This document shows positions 8,517 to 16,798 of a DNA stretch of 37,849 nt, in pieces (positions within the stretch are counted from its first letter, which is position 1; every line of letters starts with the position of its first letter). The translations under genes and the position numbers were made by a program. This DNA comes from CAZBUK01 sp964495085 (GTDB lineage Bacteria; Bacteroidota; Ignavibacteria; T3Sed10-11), in assembly GCA_964495085.1 (NCBI GenBank), contig CAZBUK010000032.1, forward strand, positions 1 through 37,849. Direction: 5' to 3'. Under the pieces are notes generated by a model, which saw nothing but the letters and a program-made list of their open reading frames with translations, did not search any database and was not told where the DNA came from.

Positions 8517-9638
8517 TCAACTTATAACTTTATCGTAAACCTGATACATTAAACGACCTTTGCCACCAATGGATTCTGCAAAACCTCTTGAGCTCATATT
8601 GCTTTCATTCACCGGAAAGTATAAGCTGCTTTTCAGCCCCAATGATTCATTATAGCCATACAGCTTCATGGCTATTGCCTTAGCCAGACCTTTCCCTTTG
8701 AATTCGTTTGTTACCCCAATTCCCAAAATTCCTGCCCTCTTAAATTTATTAGCAGCTCTGGTCAACAGCTTGAAAATGGCAATCAAGCCAACCTTTCCAT
8801 TGAAACTGCGAAATAACGGTGTTAGGTCAGGCACAGCAAAGCAAAACCCAGCAGGTTTCCCGTCAACTTCGGCTATCAGTATTTGTTGTGGAGCAAGTAT
8901 ATCTTTCATAGGGCCAAAAAACTCCTTCATTTCAGCATGACTTATATTCACAAATTCCCACTCGTGCATAAAGGTCTCATTAAGCAGATCGGTTACTGTT
9001 TCTATGTCCTTGGTCCAGTTCTTTTTTGAAATGGGCCTGATTACTGCTGCATCATAGTTTGCAAACCGTTGTTTTGCTGCCCGGTATTTTTTGTTGCTGA
9101 AATCAATTTCATAATACCACAGCGGGTAGGTTGGTTGGTAATTTAGATTTTCGATATAACCGGGGTAATAAGGTGGAGTCCATGGAAAAGGAAACATTGG
9201 GTCTTCGTCAAATCCTGTTAACATAAATCCCATGGCGTTCGGAGCACCTCCGTTGGCTGGTGCTATTACCTTGGTTATGCCTCTTTCTTTCAGCCAACCC
9301 TCGGCTTGTCCAATCATTTCTGCCACTTCCTGCTCACAATTTTCTGCTGCGGCAAAATAACCGATAAATCCTGCACTGGCTTGCTTCTGTGCTTGAAACT
9401 TTTTATTGATGATCGCAGCACAACGTCCTACATCTACTCCTGATTTTGAAACAACGAACAGTCCGAATTCCATCGCTTGAGCCATTAACGACTTGCGGGT
9501 AAGGAATTTTACCACATCATCGTCTATTTCAGAGATATAATATGGATAGTCTTTCATTAATTTTCGTTCCAATGAAATAAACCGTTTTAATGCTGATTTA
9601 TCAGAAGAGTCGATAGTAGTTACAATATCCGCGTTCAT
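8517..9638 (-). CDS. GNAT-family acyltransferase with tandem GNAT-like halves
   Basis: This 373-residue protein belongs to the GNAT superfamily, which transfers acyl groups from acyl-CoA. The C-terminal half (about 195-373) contains the acetyl-CoA motif A region GIGVTNEFKGKGLAKAI, followed by the late motif YFPVNESNMSSRGFAESIG, where Asn and the following residues commonly contact CoA. The N-terminal half (about 1-150) has FVVSKSGVDVGRCAAII and GFIGYFAAAE, like a degenerate second GNAT fold. Between them is an aromatic, proline-rich linker (FPFPWTPPYYPGY). The substrate is unknown. The RBS AAGGA lies about 10 bases before the ATG. It sits with an EthD-like gene inside the FIST cluster in the same direction, so it may be co-expressed with the sensors. 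Nothing in the sequence links it chemically to them. Confidence 0.88.
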   Translation of the reverse strand: MNADIVTTIDSSDKSALKRFISLERKLMKDYPYYISEIDDDVVKFLTRKSLMAQAMEFGLFVVSKSGVDVGRCAAIINKKFQAQKQASAGFIGYFAAAENCEQEVAEMIGQAEGWLKERGITKVIAPANGGAPNAMGFMLTGFDEDPMFPFPWTPPYYPGYIENLNYQPTYPLWYYEIDFSNKKYRAAKQRFANYDAAVIRPISKKNWTKDIETVTDLLNETFMHEWEFVNISHAEMKEFFGPMKDILAPQQILIAEVDGKPAGFCFAVPDLTPLFRSFNGKVGLIAIFKLLTRAANKFKRAGILGIGVTNEFKGKGLAKAIAMKLYGYNESLGLKSSLYFPVNESNMSSRGFAESIGGKGRLMYQVYDKVIS

Positions 9639-9669
9639 TTTTTATGATCCTTACTTTTAAAATTAAACT

Positions 9670-9999
9670 CTAGACCCACACCATAACTTCGCTAATCTGC
9701 ACGCTAGATTCTATATTAGTGAAATTGGGCATGTCTCCCATTATCTTATCAGCAGACGCTGTAAAAGCCAGGCCGAATTCCTCAATCGAATTAAAATACA
9801 TATTCGCAATCGCAACAAACGGCGCAGGTGTGCCGGGCGCTCCACCGCTCATACCGGATTCTATGCTTGCACCTTTAAGTGCATCTCCCAATAAACCGGT
9901 AACCAGCGCTGCATGCTTGTTGCAATAATAATCCATATCAAAAGTCTTACCTTCCTGATTTGGATAAAATATGCTTACTTTAATCATTCCTTTTTTCAC
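9670..9999 (-). CDS. EthD-like small protein (dimeric alpha/beta barrel)
   Basis: The 109-residue protein matches the EthD family of small ferredoxin-like proteins: strand one IKVSIFYPNQEGKTFDMDYY, the conserved CNKHAALV helix with its histidine, a glycine-rich loop (GMSGGAPGTPAPF), AIANMYFNSIEEFGLAF and a final strand VQISEVMVWV. Relatives dimerise into barrels and some act in degradation of xenobiotics or as small-molecule enzymes; the reaction here is unknown. I take the GTG at 9999 as start because AAAGGA lies eight bases before it. The ATG four codons later has GGA directly against it, too close to serve as a ribosome binding site. It lies 33 bases after FIST5 and 31 before the GNAT gene, consistent with one transcript. 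Confidence 0.85.
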   Translation of the reverse strand: MKKGMIKVSIFYPNQEGKTFDMDYYCNKHAALVTGLLGDALKGASIESGMSGGAPGTPAPFVAIANMYFNSIEEFGLAFTASADKIMGDMPNFTNIESSVQISEVMVWV

Positions 10000-10032
10000 A
10001 GTTTTTGTCCTTTACATGTTAATGTTTTTAAT

Positions 10033-11199
10033 TTACTTCTCTTTTAATACCACACAGCAGGTTGTAAGGTTATGCATTTCTAAATTTCCATTTGTTGCTC
10101 TGGCCAGTTCGGCATTAGAGAACATACCCACCATCGGGACATCCCAGATATTTTTTAATCCTTCGATCTCCATATTCATCATAGGTCCGAAGGCAAGTAT
10201 TCTTCCCGCACAGCTAAACACAATTAATGCATCTGCTTCGGGCATTTCCGAATTTTTCAACTCTTCGGCACCTTTGACTACCGTTTCCATTACATCAAAA
10301 TCAGGAGGTAAAGAGAATCTGATTTTCGAACCCTGCGGTACCGTCCCGCTGCAAATGAATGATCCATCTTCCCAGTTAACAATTAAGCCGGGACGCATAA
10401 TCGGGTCGCCTGTATTTCTCTGTAATTGTAAAGGTAAAGTTGTGGCAATTTCCAGAGCGGTTTCCTGGTTTGCCGTCTCTCTGGAAATATTTGTAATTCC
10501 ACCATATTTCATTGTGAGATCAAGAACCGGAACATCATCAACAGTATAGACATGATTTCCTTCACTCTTGGTAACTGTTTTTGCCGTTCCTACGGGCTTC
10601 CATCCACACGTTGCTTTACCCTTGATAATAACTTTATTTTCATCCAGAACCATAACAACAACGCCTGTATTGCTCTCTTTTCCGTTCGTGAATACAAACT
10701 GTTCGGTAAATGCATAATCATCTCCTGCCATACCTCCGAATACATTTACCTGTTTACCGCATACGTCTTCGAATCCAAGGAGCAATTGTTCGGCATCTGT
10801 TTCCATATTACTGCCGGCAATGAGAAACGCAGGATTAGAAAAATTATCCAATGCTATTTTTGCAATAGATTGGGTAGTCTCACGAAAGTTTTTATCGGAA
10901 AACTCTTCAAGATAGATTCTGAAATAATTTTTAGGGATGTCCAGCAGCAATATGGCAATTGATTCTTTTCCCAACTCTTCATTTATAAATTCACCATTTG
11001 TCGTAGAACCAAAAATGACGATGCCTGCATCATCGAGAACTTTGCTAACAGCATCCCGGTTTTGCTTCATCGATATAAACACAACAGCCAGAGTGGGTCT
11101 GAATCCCTGCCCGTCCGGCAGGCGGGCATCTGCCACACTTTCAGCCAATGCATTTTTAATTTCTTCGGGAGAATTTCCCTTTATTGATTTTGCTTTCAT
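10033..11199 (-). CDS. FIST5: stand-alone FIST sensory protein with palindrome insertion
   Basis: The 388-residue FIST paralogue begins MKAKSIKGNSPEEIKNALAES and carries the seven-residue insertion ARLPDGQ at the same codon position as FIST2. Motifs are FGSTTNGEF (replacing GATSCGEF), FGGMAGDDYAF, KATCGWKPVG, YTVDDVPVLDLTMKYGG, PPDFDVMETVVKG and GMFSNAELARATNG, ending in TTCCVVLKEK. GFFTYGE is altered to GMFSNAE, unlike FIST1, FIST2 and FIST4, so part of FIST_C has diverged. It is the first FIST gene after the kinase array, 77 bases from kinase A, with AAAAAAGGA six bases before the ATG. I see no clear terminator in that gap, so it may be co-transcribed with the array. Confidence 0.92.
   Translation of the reverse strand: MKAKSIKGNSPEEIKNALAESVADARLPDGQGFRPTLAVVFISMKQNRDAVSKVLDDAGIVIFGSTTNGEFINEELGKESIAILLLDIPKNYFRIYLEEFSDKNFRETTQSIAKIALDNFSNPAFLIAGSNMETDAEQLLLGFEDVCGKQVNVFGGMAGDDYAFTEQFVFTNGKESNTGVVVMVLDENKVIIKGKATCGWKPVGTAKTVTKSEGNHVYTVDDVPVLDLTMKYGGITNISRETANQETALEIATTLPLQLQRNTGDPIMRPGLIVNWEDGSFICSGTVPQGSKIRFSLPPDFDVMETVVKGAEELKNSEMPEADALIVFSCAGRILAFGPMMNMEIEGLKNIWDVPMVGMFSNAELARATNGNLEMHNLTTCCVVLKEK
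11107..11127. repeat. 21-base palindromic element in FIST5
   Basis: This is the same 21-base sequence as at 5941-5961, CTGCCCGTCCGGCAGGCGGG plus C. It is in frame and encodes ARLPDGQ between the AD and GFRPTL residues. Position, reading frame and orientation match those in FIST2, and flanking coding sequence is also similar. This fits common descent of FIST2 and FIST5 after insertion, or gene conversion, better than two separate insertions. Confidence 0.75.
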
Positions 11200-11276
11200 A
11201 GTAATCCTTTTTTATACTATTAATTACTTTTCTTTTCATGCTCCCATGAGCCGATACTATGATATCTGTTTCCCTA

Positions 11277-13931
11277 TCATCGTATATCCGTATCCCAGTT
11301 AGTTATTAAAGAAAGGGGTGGAAAATCCTGAGGCTCGAGCAATAAACTCATCACAATTGTTTTGCCGTCCGGCGACACATCATAGCTCTCAAGAAATGGA
11401 GGCACCGTAAACAACAATTGCACATCGGCAATCTCAACTTCATTATTTCTATATCGAAGTGTCGCAAGATTTAATTTATTATTTGAATCGACGAAGAAAA
11501 TCTCATTTGCATTCGCGCCCCACCGCGGCAGCGATCCGCCGTGAGTTGATAGTTTCCAGCTCTGGCTTTCACTGCCCAAAAGAAGTCTAATATAAATTTC
11601 GAATTCTCCGCTCTGATCAGATGCATAGCCAACCCATTTGCCGTCTGGTGATATTTGTGCTTCGGTCTCCTGAAATTCCGAGCTGATAAAAGGATACGGC
11701 TGCTTATCACCGGTGAGAGGATATATCCATATTTCCTCACTCATTCGATCGAATGTTCCGTACAGAAGAAAATTGCCGTCGGGAGACCAATCGAACGGTT
11801 GGGAACGATCTCCCGGGACCGATAGATGTTCTTCCTCCCCCGCACCGGCAACATTTCGGAGCGTAAGAACCCATTGATCACCTATGAGAGATGTGTATGC
11901 TATGCGGCTACCATCGGGCGACCAGACCCCGTAATCCTCGCCGTATCCCGATGTGATTCTGATTCTACTTCCGGTACGAACATCGTAATTCCAAAGGTTC
12001 AGACGTAAGACCCTGACATCGAATATCGATAGGGAAATTCGCCGTCCATCAGGCGAGAAACGTGGCCTGAAATGTTCTATGATATCACCAAGACGGGACG
12101 TAATAATTCCGGTTCGATCCATCAATAGTAGCCGTGCTCCGGATTGCGCCTGGCCGGATTGATACACAAGCGCACCGTTCTGTGATGCAGAGAACACACC
12201 CAGATTAAAATTGGGGTCATCGATAATTTGTTCTACTACTTTCTTTGGGTCTCCCTTCATGTCAAGTTTTTTCGTATTAAATTTCTGCGCCATCAACGAC
12301 GAACCGCGAACAAACAATATATTGCCCGAGGCATAAATTGCATTGGAGGAAGTATGTAGGAGGAGCTTATTAACACGTCCGTCGATGGATGCAACGAACA
12401 CCGCATGACCTTCCGCCTGAGTTGCCGTAGTTGCGGTGCGGGAAAAATAGAGGAAATGCTTTCCGTCCGGGAGAAAGTACGGCCATCGATGGGTGGATTC
12501 GGCTCTCTTAGTATCCAGTGTTGTTAGCTGTTCGGGTTTTCCCCCGGCTGATGAAACCCGGTATAACGGTCCCCAAACATCGGGTGAAAAAATTATTGAC
12601 CCATCGCTCCCCCAACTACCGCCTCTTCCGTTCCACACGTCGCAAATCGATATCACCGCTCCGCCCTCTGTATCAACTCTCTTTAACTTTCCGTCTGCGA
12701 AGAATGCTATCGATCTACCGTCCGGAGCCCAGAACGGATAGTGACCTCCCTCTGTTCCATCGATTGCGCGGACAACAAATGAACCGAGTGAACGAACATA
12801 TAATTTGGCTATCCCGTCCGGAGTCACCCCGGTGAAGACAATTTGTTTCCCATCGGGTGAAATTATCGACGGACCTGCCCGCTGGCCGAATGAATGTAAA
12901 TAGATATCGTCATGAATTACGATCGAGGAATGAACGGGATCAATCGAATCGGTTGAAGCAATGAATTGCATAAACAAAAGAAACAGTGTCATCAACAGGA
13001 ACAGACCTGTTAACCACCATGCATAGTGAACTCGTCCGGAAAACGAAGCCTTTTCCGCCGGGATTGTCGCCTGTTTTTCCCCAAGCCCGGATTGTGCGGT
13101 GAACGTACGGCTCAATCGCTGTTTACTCGATTCACGTTTGAGGCGGCGCAATTCCTTTCCGATTTCCGCCGCCGATTGATAGCGGTCCGAGGGCTCCTTT
13201 GCCAGACATTCAAGCACTATCGAATCTAATGCTGGATCGATTTCAGGTTTGACTGAGGACATCGGAGATGGGTCAACATTCACGATCTCATATGCCAACG
13301 CGGTGTCGTGTACTCCCTTGAACGGAAGCTCACCGGCAAACAATTCATATAATACAATTCCCAGAGAAAATATATCGGAACGATGGTCGACATCCATTCC
13401 CTGAACCTGTTCCGGGGACATATAGGAAGCCGTTCCCGCCGTACTTCCTTCCTTTGTCATCCGCGAGACGCCCCGGAAAAGCGCCAGCCCGAAATCCATA
13501 ACCTGAATGCGTCCGTCCTTGCGGACCATAATATTATCGGGCTTAATATCGCGATGAACGATCCCCTTTTCATGCGCCGCGGTAAGTCCGTCGGCAATCT
13601 GGATGCCTATTTCGATAGCTTGCTTGAAGTGAATGTTTTGTTTATCCTTCAGCGTTTGTCCTTCAACGTATTCCATCACAATAAATGTGTTGCCCTCATA
13701 TTCATCTATTTGATGGATCGTACAAATATTAGGATGACTTAACGTTGCCGCCGCTTTCGCTTCCTGAACAAAGCGAAGTTTATCCGACTCCGATGAGTCA
13801 AGATGCTGGGGGAGAAACTTGAGCGCGACGGTGCGGTCGAGTTTTGTGTCATGGGCCTTATAAACGACGCCCATGCCGCCTTCACCTAACTTTTCGAGGA
13901 TATTGTAATGGGAAATTGTTTGTCCAATCAT
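11277..13931 (-). CDS. Kinase A: Ser/Thr kinase-membrane helix-TolB-like beta-propeller
   Basis: In this 884-residue protein the kinase domain (about 9-265) has the P-loop GEGGMG (16-21), catalytic Lys38, alpha-C Glu57, HRDIKPDN (126-133), DFG (146-148) and SPE (172-174). A basic linker leads to a membrane helix at about 303-325. The rest is a PD40/WD40-like propeller with repeated SPDG turns (IISPDGKQIVFTG, FSPDGRRISLSI, WSPDGSRIAYTS, ISPDGKWVGYAS), predicted outside the cytoplasm as sensor or binding surface. After DFG it reads LALFRG where nearly all paralogues have LAKL or IAKL, a change at the start of the activation segment. No clear ribosome binding site precedes the ATG. It is the last kinase of the array. 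Substrates are unknown. Confidence 0.95.
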   Translation of the reverse strand: MIGQTISHYNILEKLGEGGMGVVYKAHDTKLDRTVALKFLPQHLDSSESDKLRFVQEAKAAATLSHPNICTIHQIDEYEGNTFIVMEYVEGQTLKDKQNIHFKQAIEIGIQIADGLTAAHEKGIVHRDIKPDNIMVRKDGRIQVMDFGLALFRGVSRMTKEGSTAGTASYMSPEQVQGMDVDHRSDIFSLGIVLYELFAGELPFKGVHDTALAYEIVNVDPSPMSSVKPEIDPALDSIVLECLAKEPSDRYQSAAEIGKELRRLKRESSKQRLSRTFTAQSGLGEKQATIPAEKASFSGRVHYAWWLTGLFLLMTLFLLFMQFIASTDSIDPVHSSIVIHDDIYLHSFGQRAGPSIISPDGKQIVFTGVTPDGIAKLYVRSLGSFVVRAIDGTEGGHYPFWAPDGRSIAFFADGKLKRVDTEGGAVISICDVWNGRGGSWGSDGSIIFSPDVWGPLYRVSSAGGKPEQLTTLDTKRAESTHRWPYFLPDGKHFLYFSRTATTATQAEGHAVFVASIDGRVNKLLLHTSSNAIYASGNILFVRGSSLMAQKFNTKKLDMKGDPKKVVEQIIDDPNFNLGVFSASQNGALVYQSGQAQSGARLLLMDRTGIITSRLGDIIEHFRPRFSPDGRRISLSIFDVRVLRLNLWNYDVRTGSRIRITSGYGEDYGVWSPDGSRIAYTSLIGDQWVLTLRNVAGAGEEEHLSVPGDRSQPFDWSPDGNFLLYGTFDRMSEEIWIYPLTGDKQPYPFISSEFQETEAQISPDGKWVGYASDQSGEFEIYIRLLLGSESQSWKLSTHGGSLPRWGANANEIFFVDSNNKLNLATLRYRNNEVEIADVQLLFTVPPFLESYDVSPDGKTIVMSLLLEPQDFPPLSLITNWDTDIR

Positions 13932-14012
13932 TAGGGTTATATCACTTTACTGGATATGAAATAATCTATCTTATTAAACTTCGATTTACATACTATAATC
14001 GCTCTACCAGCC

Positions 14013-14041
14013 GTAAGGGCGTTCCAATGGAAGGTCCTTAC
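14013..14041. other. Imperfect hairpin between kinases B and A
   Basis: The 29 bases form a 13-base stem with two mismatches and a three-base loop, with GTAAGG at one end and CCTTAC at the other, and TTCC facing GGAA around AAT. It lies in the 163-base gap before kinase A. There is no run of T residues after it on the minus strand, so it is not a classical terminator. It could be an RNA processing or stabilising structure or a repeat copy. The rest of the gap is AT-rich and holds no gene or promoter that I can support. Confidence 0.4.
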
Positions 14042-14094
14042 AGACGCCTCCGACATATCATTTTCAACTTCAGATATTTTCAAATTCTTTTTAT

Positions 14095-16791
14095 TTACTT
14101 CGATTCCACTAATTCCTTCCAATTGACCACCACAGAAAGTGAACTGCCCGTACCCGTACCGGCGGGACGTACACCAATGTATTTCTCACGGTTGTTAGAA
14201 ATGCCATGAATAATTATATTCCCCGCTTGACCGACCGGGAACAACGGTTTCGGTTGGTCGAAAACCGGACTTCCGGCAGCAATGGATATATCACTGCTCT
14301 CAAAACGATTCCGTGCGGTAGAAAAGTATATGATCTTTTCCTCGTGCCAATACGGCCAAATACCTGCATCGGTCGGTAACTGCCATCTACCCGTTCTTCC
14401 GTCAAACGATGATACATAAATTCTGTTTAGCCCTGCATCGTCGGTTTGATATACTATCCACTTTCCGTCCCGTGAAAAGCGGGAATTACTTCCTCTAATA
14501 CCGAGTTTCCTAACTGGAATTGGCCTCTGCGTATCGCTCAGATCAAGAACAGCCAGCTCAGATCCCGATTCATCCCCGACCTGCAGTAATAGAAACCGTC
14601 CGTCGGGCGAAACGTCATTCGGGAAAAATTCTACCGATGTCACTGCTTCCCCTCGGGTAAGTAATTCCTCGGCCCCCGATCCATCGGATAACGTAACATA
14701 GATATTCGCTTTGTTTCCACCCACCTCGCTGTTGTAATAGATCTTCGTACCGTCCCTCGACCAGCGCGGAGAATGCGACCAGACTGTTGTCGATGTGAGT
14801 AATGTATTCCCACCACCCACCAAATCATATATCCAGATGTCGGCTACTCCTCTCTGCACATCGAACTGCCCATAAGCAATCCGGGATTCATCCGGAGAAA
14901 GAATAACCTGACGGTCAGGATTTAATTCTCTGATCAATTCGGTAGTTCCGTCGTAACCGATCCAAAGTAATTCGTTCGTTGCAGAAGATCCGCTTTGTGC
15001 AAAGAGAAGGATCCCGTTATCCGTCACCGAATAATCCGCTTTTGCACGAAGAAACCAGAAGTTAATATTACCCTGAAGCGACACCGGTCTGCCCTTTATA
15101 GAAAATGATTTCGGGTCGAACGGTTGCGCCAGAAGAATTCCCTGACGGAAGTAGAAAAGATATCCGGCTGCATACAGCCCGTAGTAACCTCCATCAAGGA
15201 TTTTTTTTGTTTCAGGACTACCAAGCGATCCAACGTATAGATCGGCGGGATAGTTGCTATCCGACAAATCCATCAGCGAAAAAATAAAGTGAACTCCGTC
15301 GGGGAGAAAAGCCGGAAATCTGGGGGCTACTTCCGCTGTTGAGTCTATTGCCGTTACCTGGCGGGGTATCCCCCCGGACGACGGAACCGCGAAGAAATTT
15401 GGATCTGTGACAGAAGGCGAGTAGATAATCTCATCTGTTGTACTCCACGCCGCTCCGCGACCGAATGGAGCATCAGCAAGTGTCAGCACCAAACCACCGG
15501 ATAATTCGACCGTTTTCAGTTTACCGTCTGCAAAGAAACCGATTGAACGATTGTCCGGAGACCAAAACGGATACGTTGCACCTTCGCTCCCTCTGAGTAC
15601 CCTCGATTCATCGGTCCGTAGCTGACGGATCCATAATCTCGTCTGGTTAAGTGAATCGATACCACTGAATACGATCATTGAACCGTCCGGAGAGATCGAT
15701 GAATGACCTCCTGCGCTTTCGTTATATCTGATGCCGTCGGGCATTTCGATAGAAGCTCTTACAAGGGGGAAATCGCCGGAGGATGAACCTCCCAGTTTTG
15801 AGAGTCCATACCCAATAAGAAGCATTATCACCGCTAAAACAGATATGAGTACCCATGGTATTGACCGTTTATACGGTACTTCACTCAGGTTGGTCTCCGC
15901 ACCGGACATACCTGCTTTTTCCCGGGATGAAGATGAGAGAGCGGGCCGTGCGGCGGTAATTCTGCTGGCGCGCTGGCGGCTCGATTCTCTTCTATACCGT
16001 TTAAGATCGACCGCTACCTGACTCGCCGATTGTGATCGCTCCCGCGGATCCTTTTCGAGACATTCAAGTACAATTGCATCGAGCGACTGATCGATGTTCG
16101 GATTTATCGAGGACATCGGCGGTGCATCTACGTTTACTATTTCATATGCAACGGCCGTCTCATGTACTCCTTTAAAGGGGAGCTGCCCGGTGAACATTTC
16201 GTGCAACAGTACGCCGAGTGAGAAAATATCCGACCGGTGATCGGTATTCTGACCCTGTACCTGCTCGGGAGACATATATGCGGCGGTGCCGACGGTACTG
16301 CCTTCCCTCGTGAGTTGAGAAACACTTCCCGTAAGTTTTGCAAGTCCGAAGTCCATGATCTGAGCGATTCCGTCCTTGCGGATCATGATATTATCCGGTT
16401 TGATGTCTCTGTGAACGATTCCCTTCTCGTGAGCCGCCGCAAGTCCCTCGGCGACCTGGACGCCGATGTCGATCGCTTGCTTGAGGACGAGTGTGCCTTT
16501 CTTTTCGCCTAACGTTTGCCCGTCGACGAATTCCATAACAATGAAAAGTTGTCCGTCATACTCCTGAATGTCATGGATAGTGCACACGTTCGGATGATTC
16601 AATGCCGATGCGGATTGGGCTTCCTGTATAAATCGCGCTTTTTCCTCCTCGGATGCAGATACAATCGACGGCAGAAACTTGAGGGCCACCATTCGGTTAA
16701 GTTTGGTGTCGTGCACTTTGTAGACGACGCCCATACCACCTTCGCCTAATTTCTCAAGAATTTTGTAATGAGATATTGTTTGGCCGATCAT
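14095..16791 (-). CDS. Kinase B: Ser/Thr kinase-membrane helix-TolB-like beta-propeller
   Basis: This 898-residue protein is the closest visible relative of kinase A in layout. The kinase domain has GEGGMG (16-21), Lys38, HRDIKPDN (127-134) and DFG (147-149), with the activation-loop sequence LTREGSTVGTAAYMSPEQ offering Thr/Ser phosphosites. A Ser/Arg-rich linker (about 270-308) precedes a membrane helix at about 311-330. The propeller shows turns such as ISPDGSMIVFSG, FWSPDNRSIGFFADG, LSPDESRIAYGQ, WSRDGTKIYYNSE and FSRDGKWIVYQTD. Kinase should be cytoplasmic and propeller outside. The ATG is seven bases after the kinase C stop, and a Shine-Dalgarno-like AAGGG lies within the last codons of kinase C, so the two are probably translated from one message. 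Confidence 0.95.
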   Translation of the reverse strand: MIGQTISHYKILEKLGEGGMGVVYKVHDTKLNRMVALKFLPSIVSASEEEKARFIQEAQSASALNHPNVCTIHDIQEYDGQLFIVMEFVDGQTLGEKKGTLVLKQAIDIGVQVAEGLAAAHEKGIVHRDIKPDNIMIRKDGIAQIMDFGLAKLTGSVSQLTREGSTVGTAAYMSPEQVQGQNTDHRSDIFSLGVLLHEMFTGQLPFKGVHETAVAYEIVNVDAPPMSSINPNIDQSLDAIVLECLEKDPRERSQSASQVAVDLKRYRRESSRQRASRITAARPALSSSSREKAGMSGAETNLSEVPYKRSIPWVLISVLAVIMLLIGYGLSKLGGSSSGDFPLVRASIEMPDGIRYNESAGGHSSISPDGSMIVFSGIDSLNQTRLWIRQLRTDESRVLRGSEGATYPFWSPDNRSIGFFADGKLKTVELSGGLVLTLADAPFGRGAAWSTTDEIIYSPSVTDPNFFAVPSSGGIPRQVTAIDSTAEVAPRFPAFLPDGVHFIFSLMDLSDSNYPADLYVGSLGSPETKKILDGGYYGLYAAGYLFYFRQGILLAQPFDPKSFSIKGRPVSLQGNINFWFLRAKADYSVTDNGILLFAQSGSSATNELLWIGYDGTTELIRELNPDRQVILSPDESRIAYGQFDVQRGVADIWIYDLVGGGNTLLTSTTVWSHSPRWSRDGTKIYYNSEVGGNKANIYVTLSDGSGAEELLTRGEAVTSVEFFPNDVSPDGRFLLLQVGDESGSELAVLDLSDTQRPIPVRKLGIRGSNSRFSRDGKWIVYQTDDAGLNRIYVSSFDGRTGRWQLPTDAGIWPYWHEEKIIYFSTARNRFESSDISIAAGSPVFDQPKPLFPVGQAGNIIIHGISNNREKYIGVRPAGTGTGSSLSVVVNWKELVESK

Positions 16792-16798
16792 ATTTTTT

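Noticed and set aside
11200..11276. Boundary terminator between kinase array and FIST cluster
   Set aside because: Only a four-base stem (GCTC/GAGC) is visible with no T tail, too weak to call.
13937..14122. Minus-strand frame of 61 codons across the end of kinase B and the following gap
   Set aside because: It overlaps kinase B in another frame, lacks a ribosome binding site and shows no known motif. The gap is AT-rich and open by chance.
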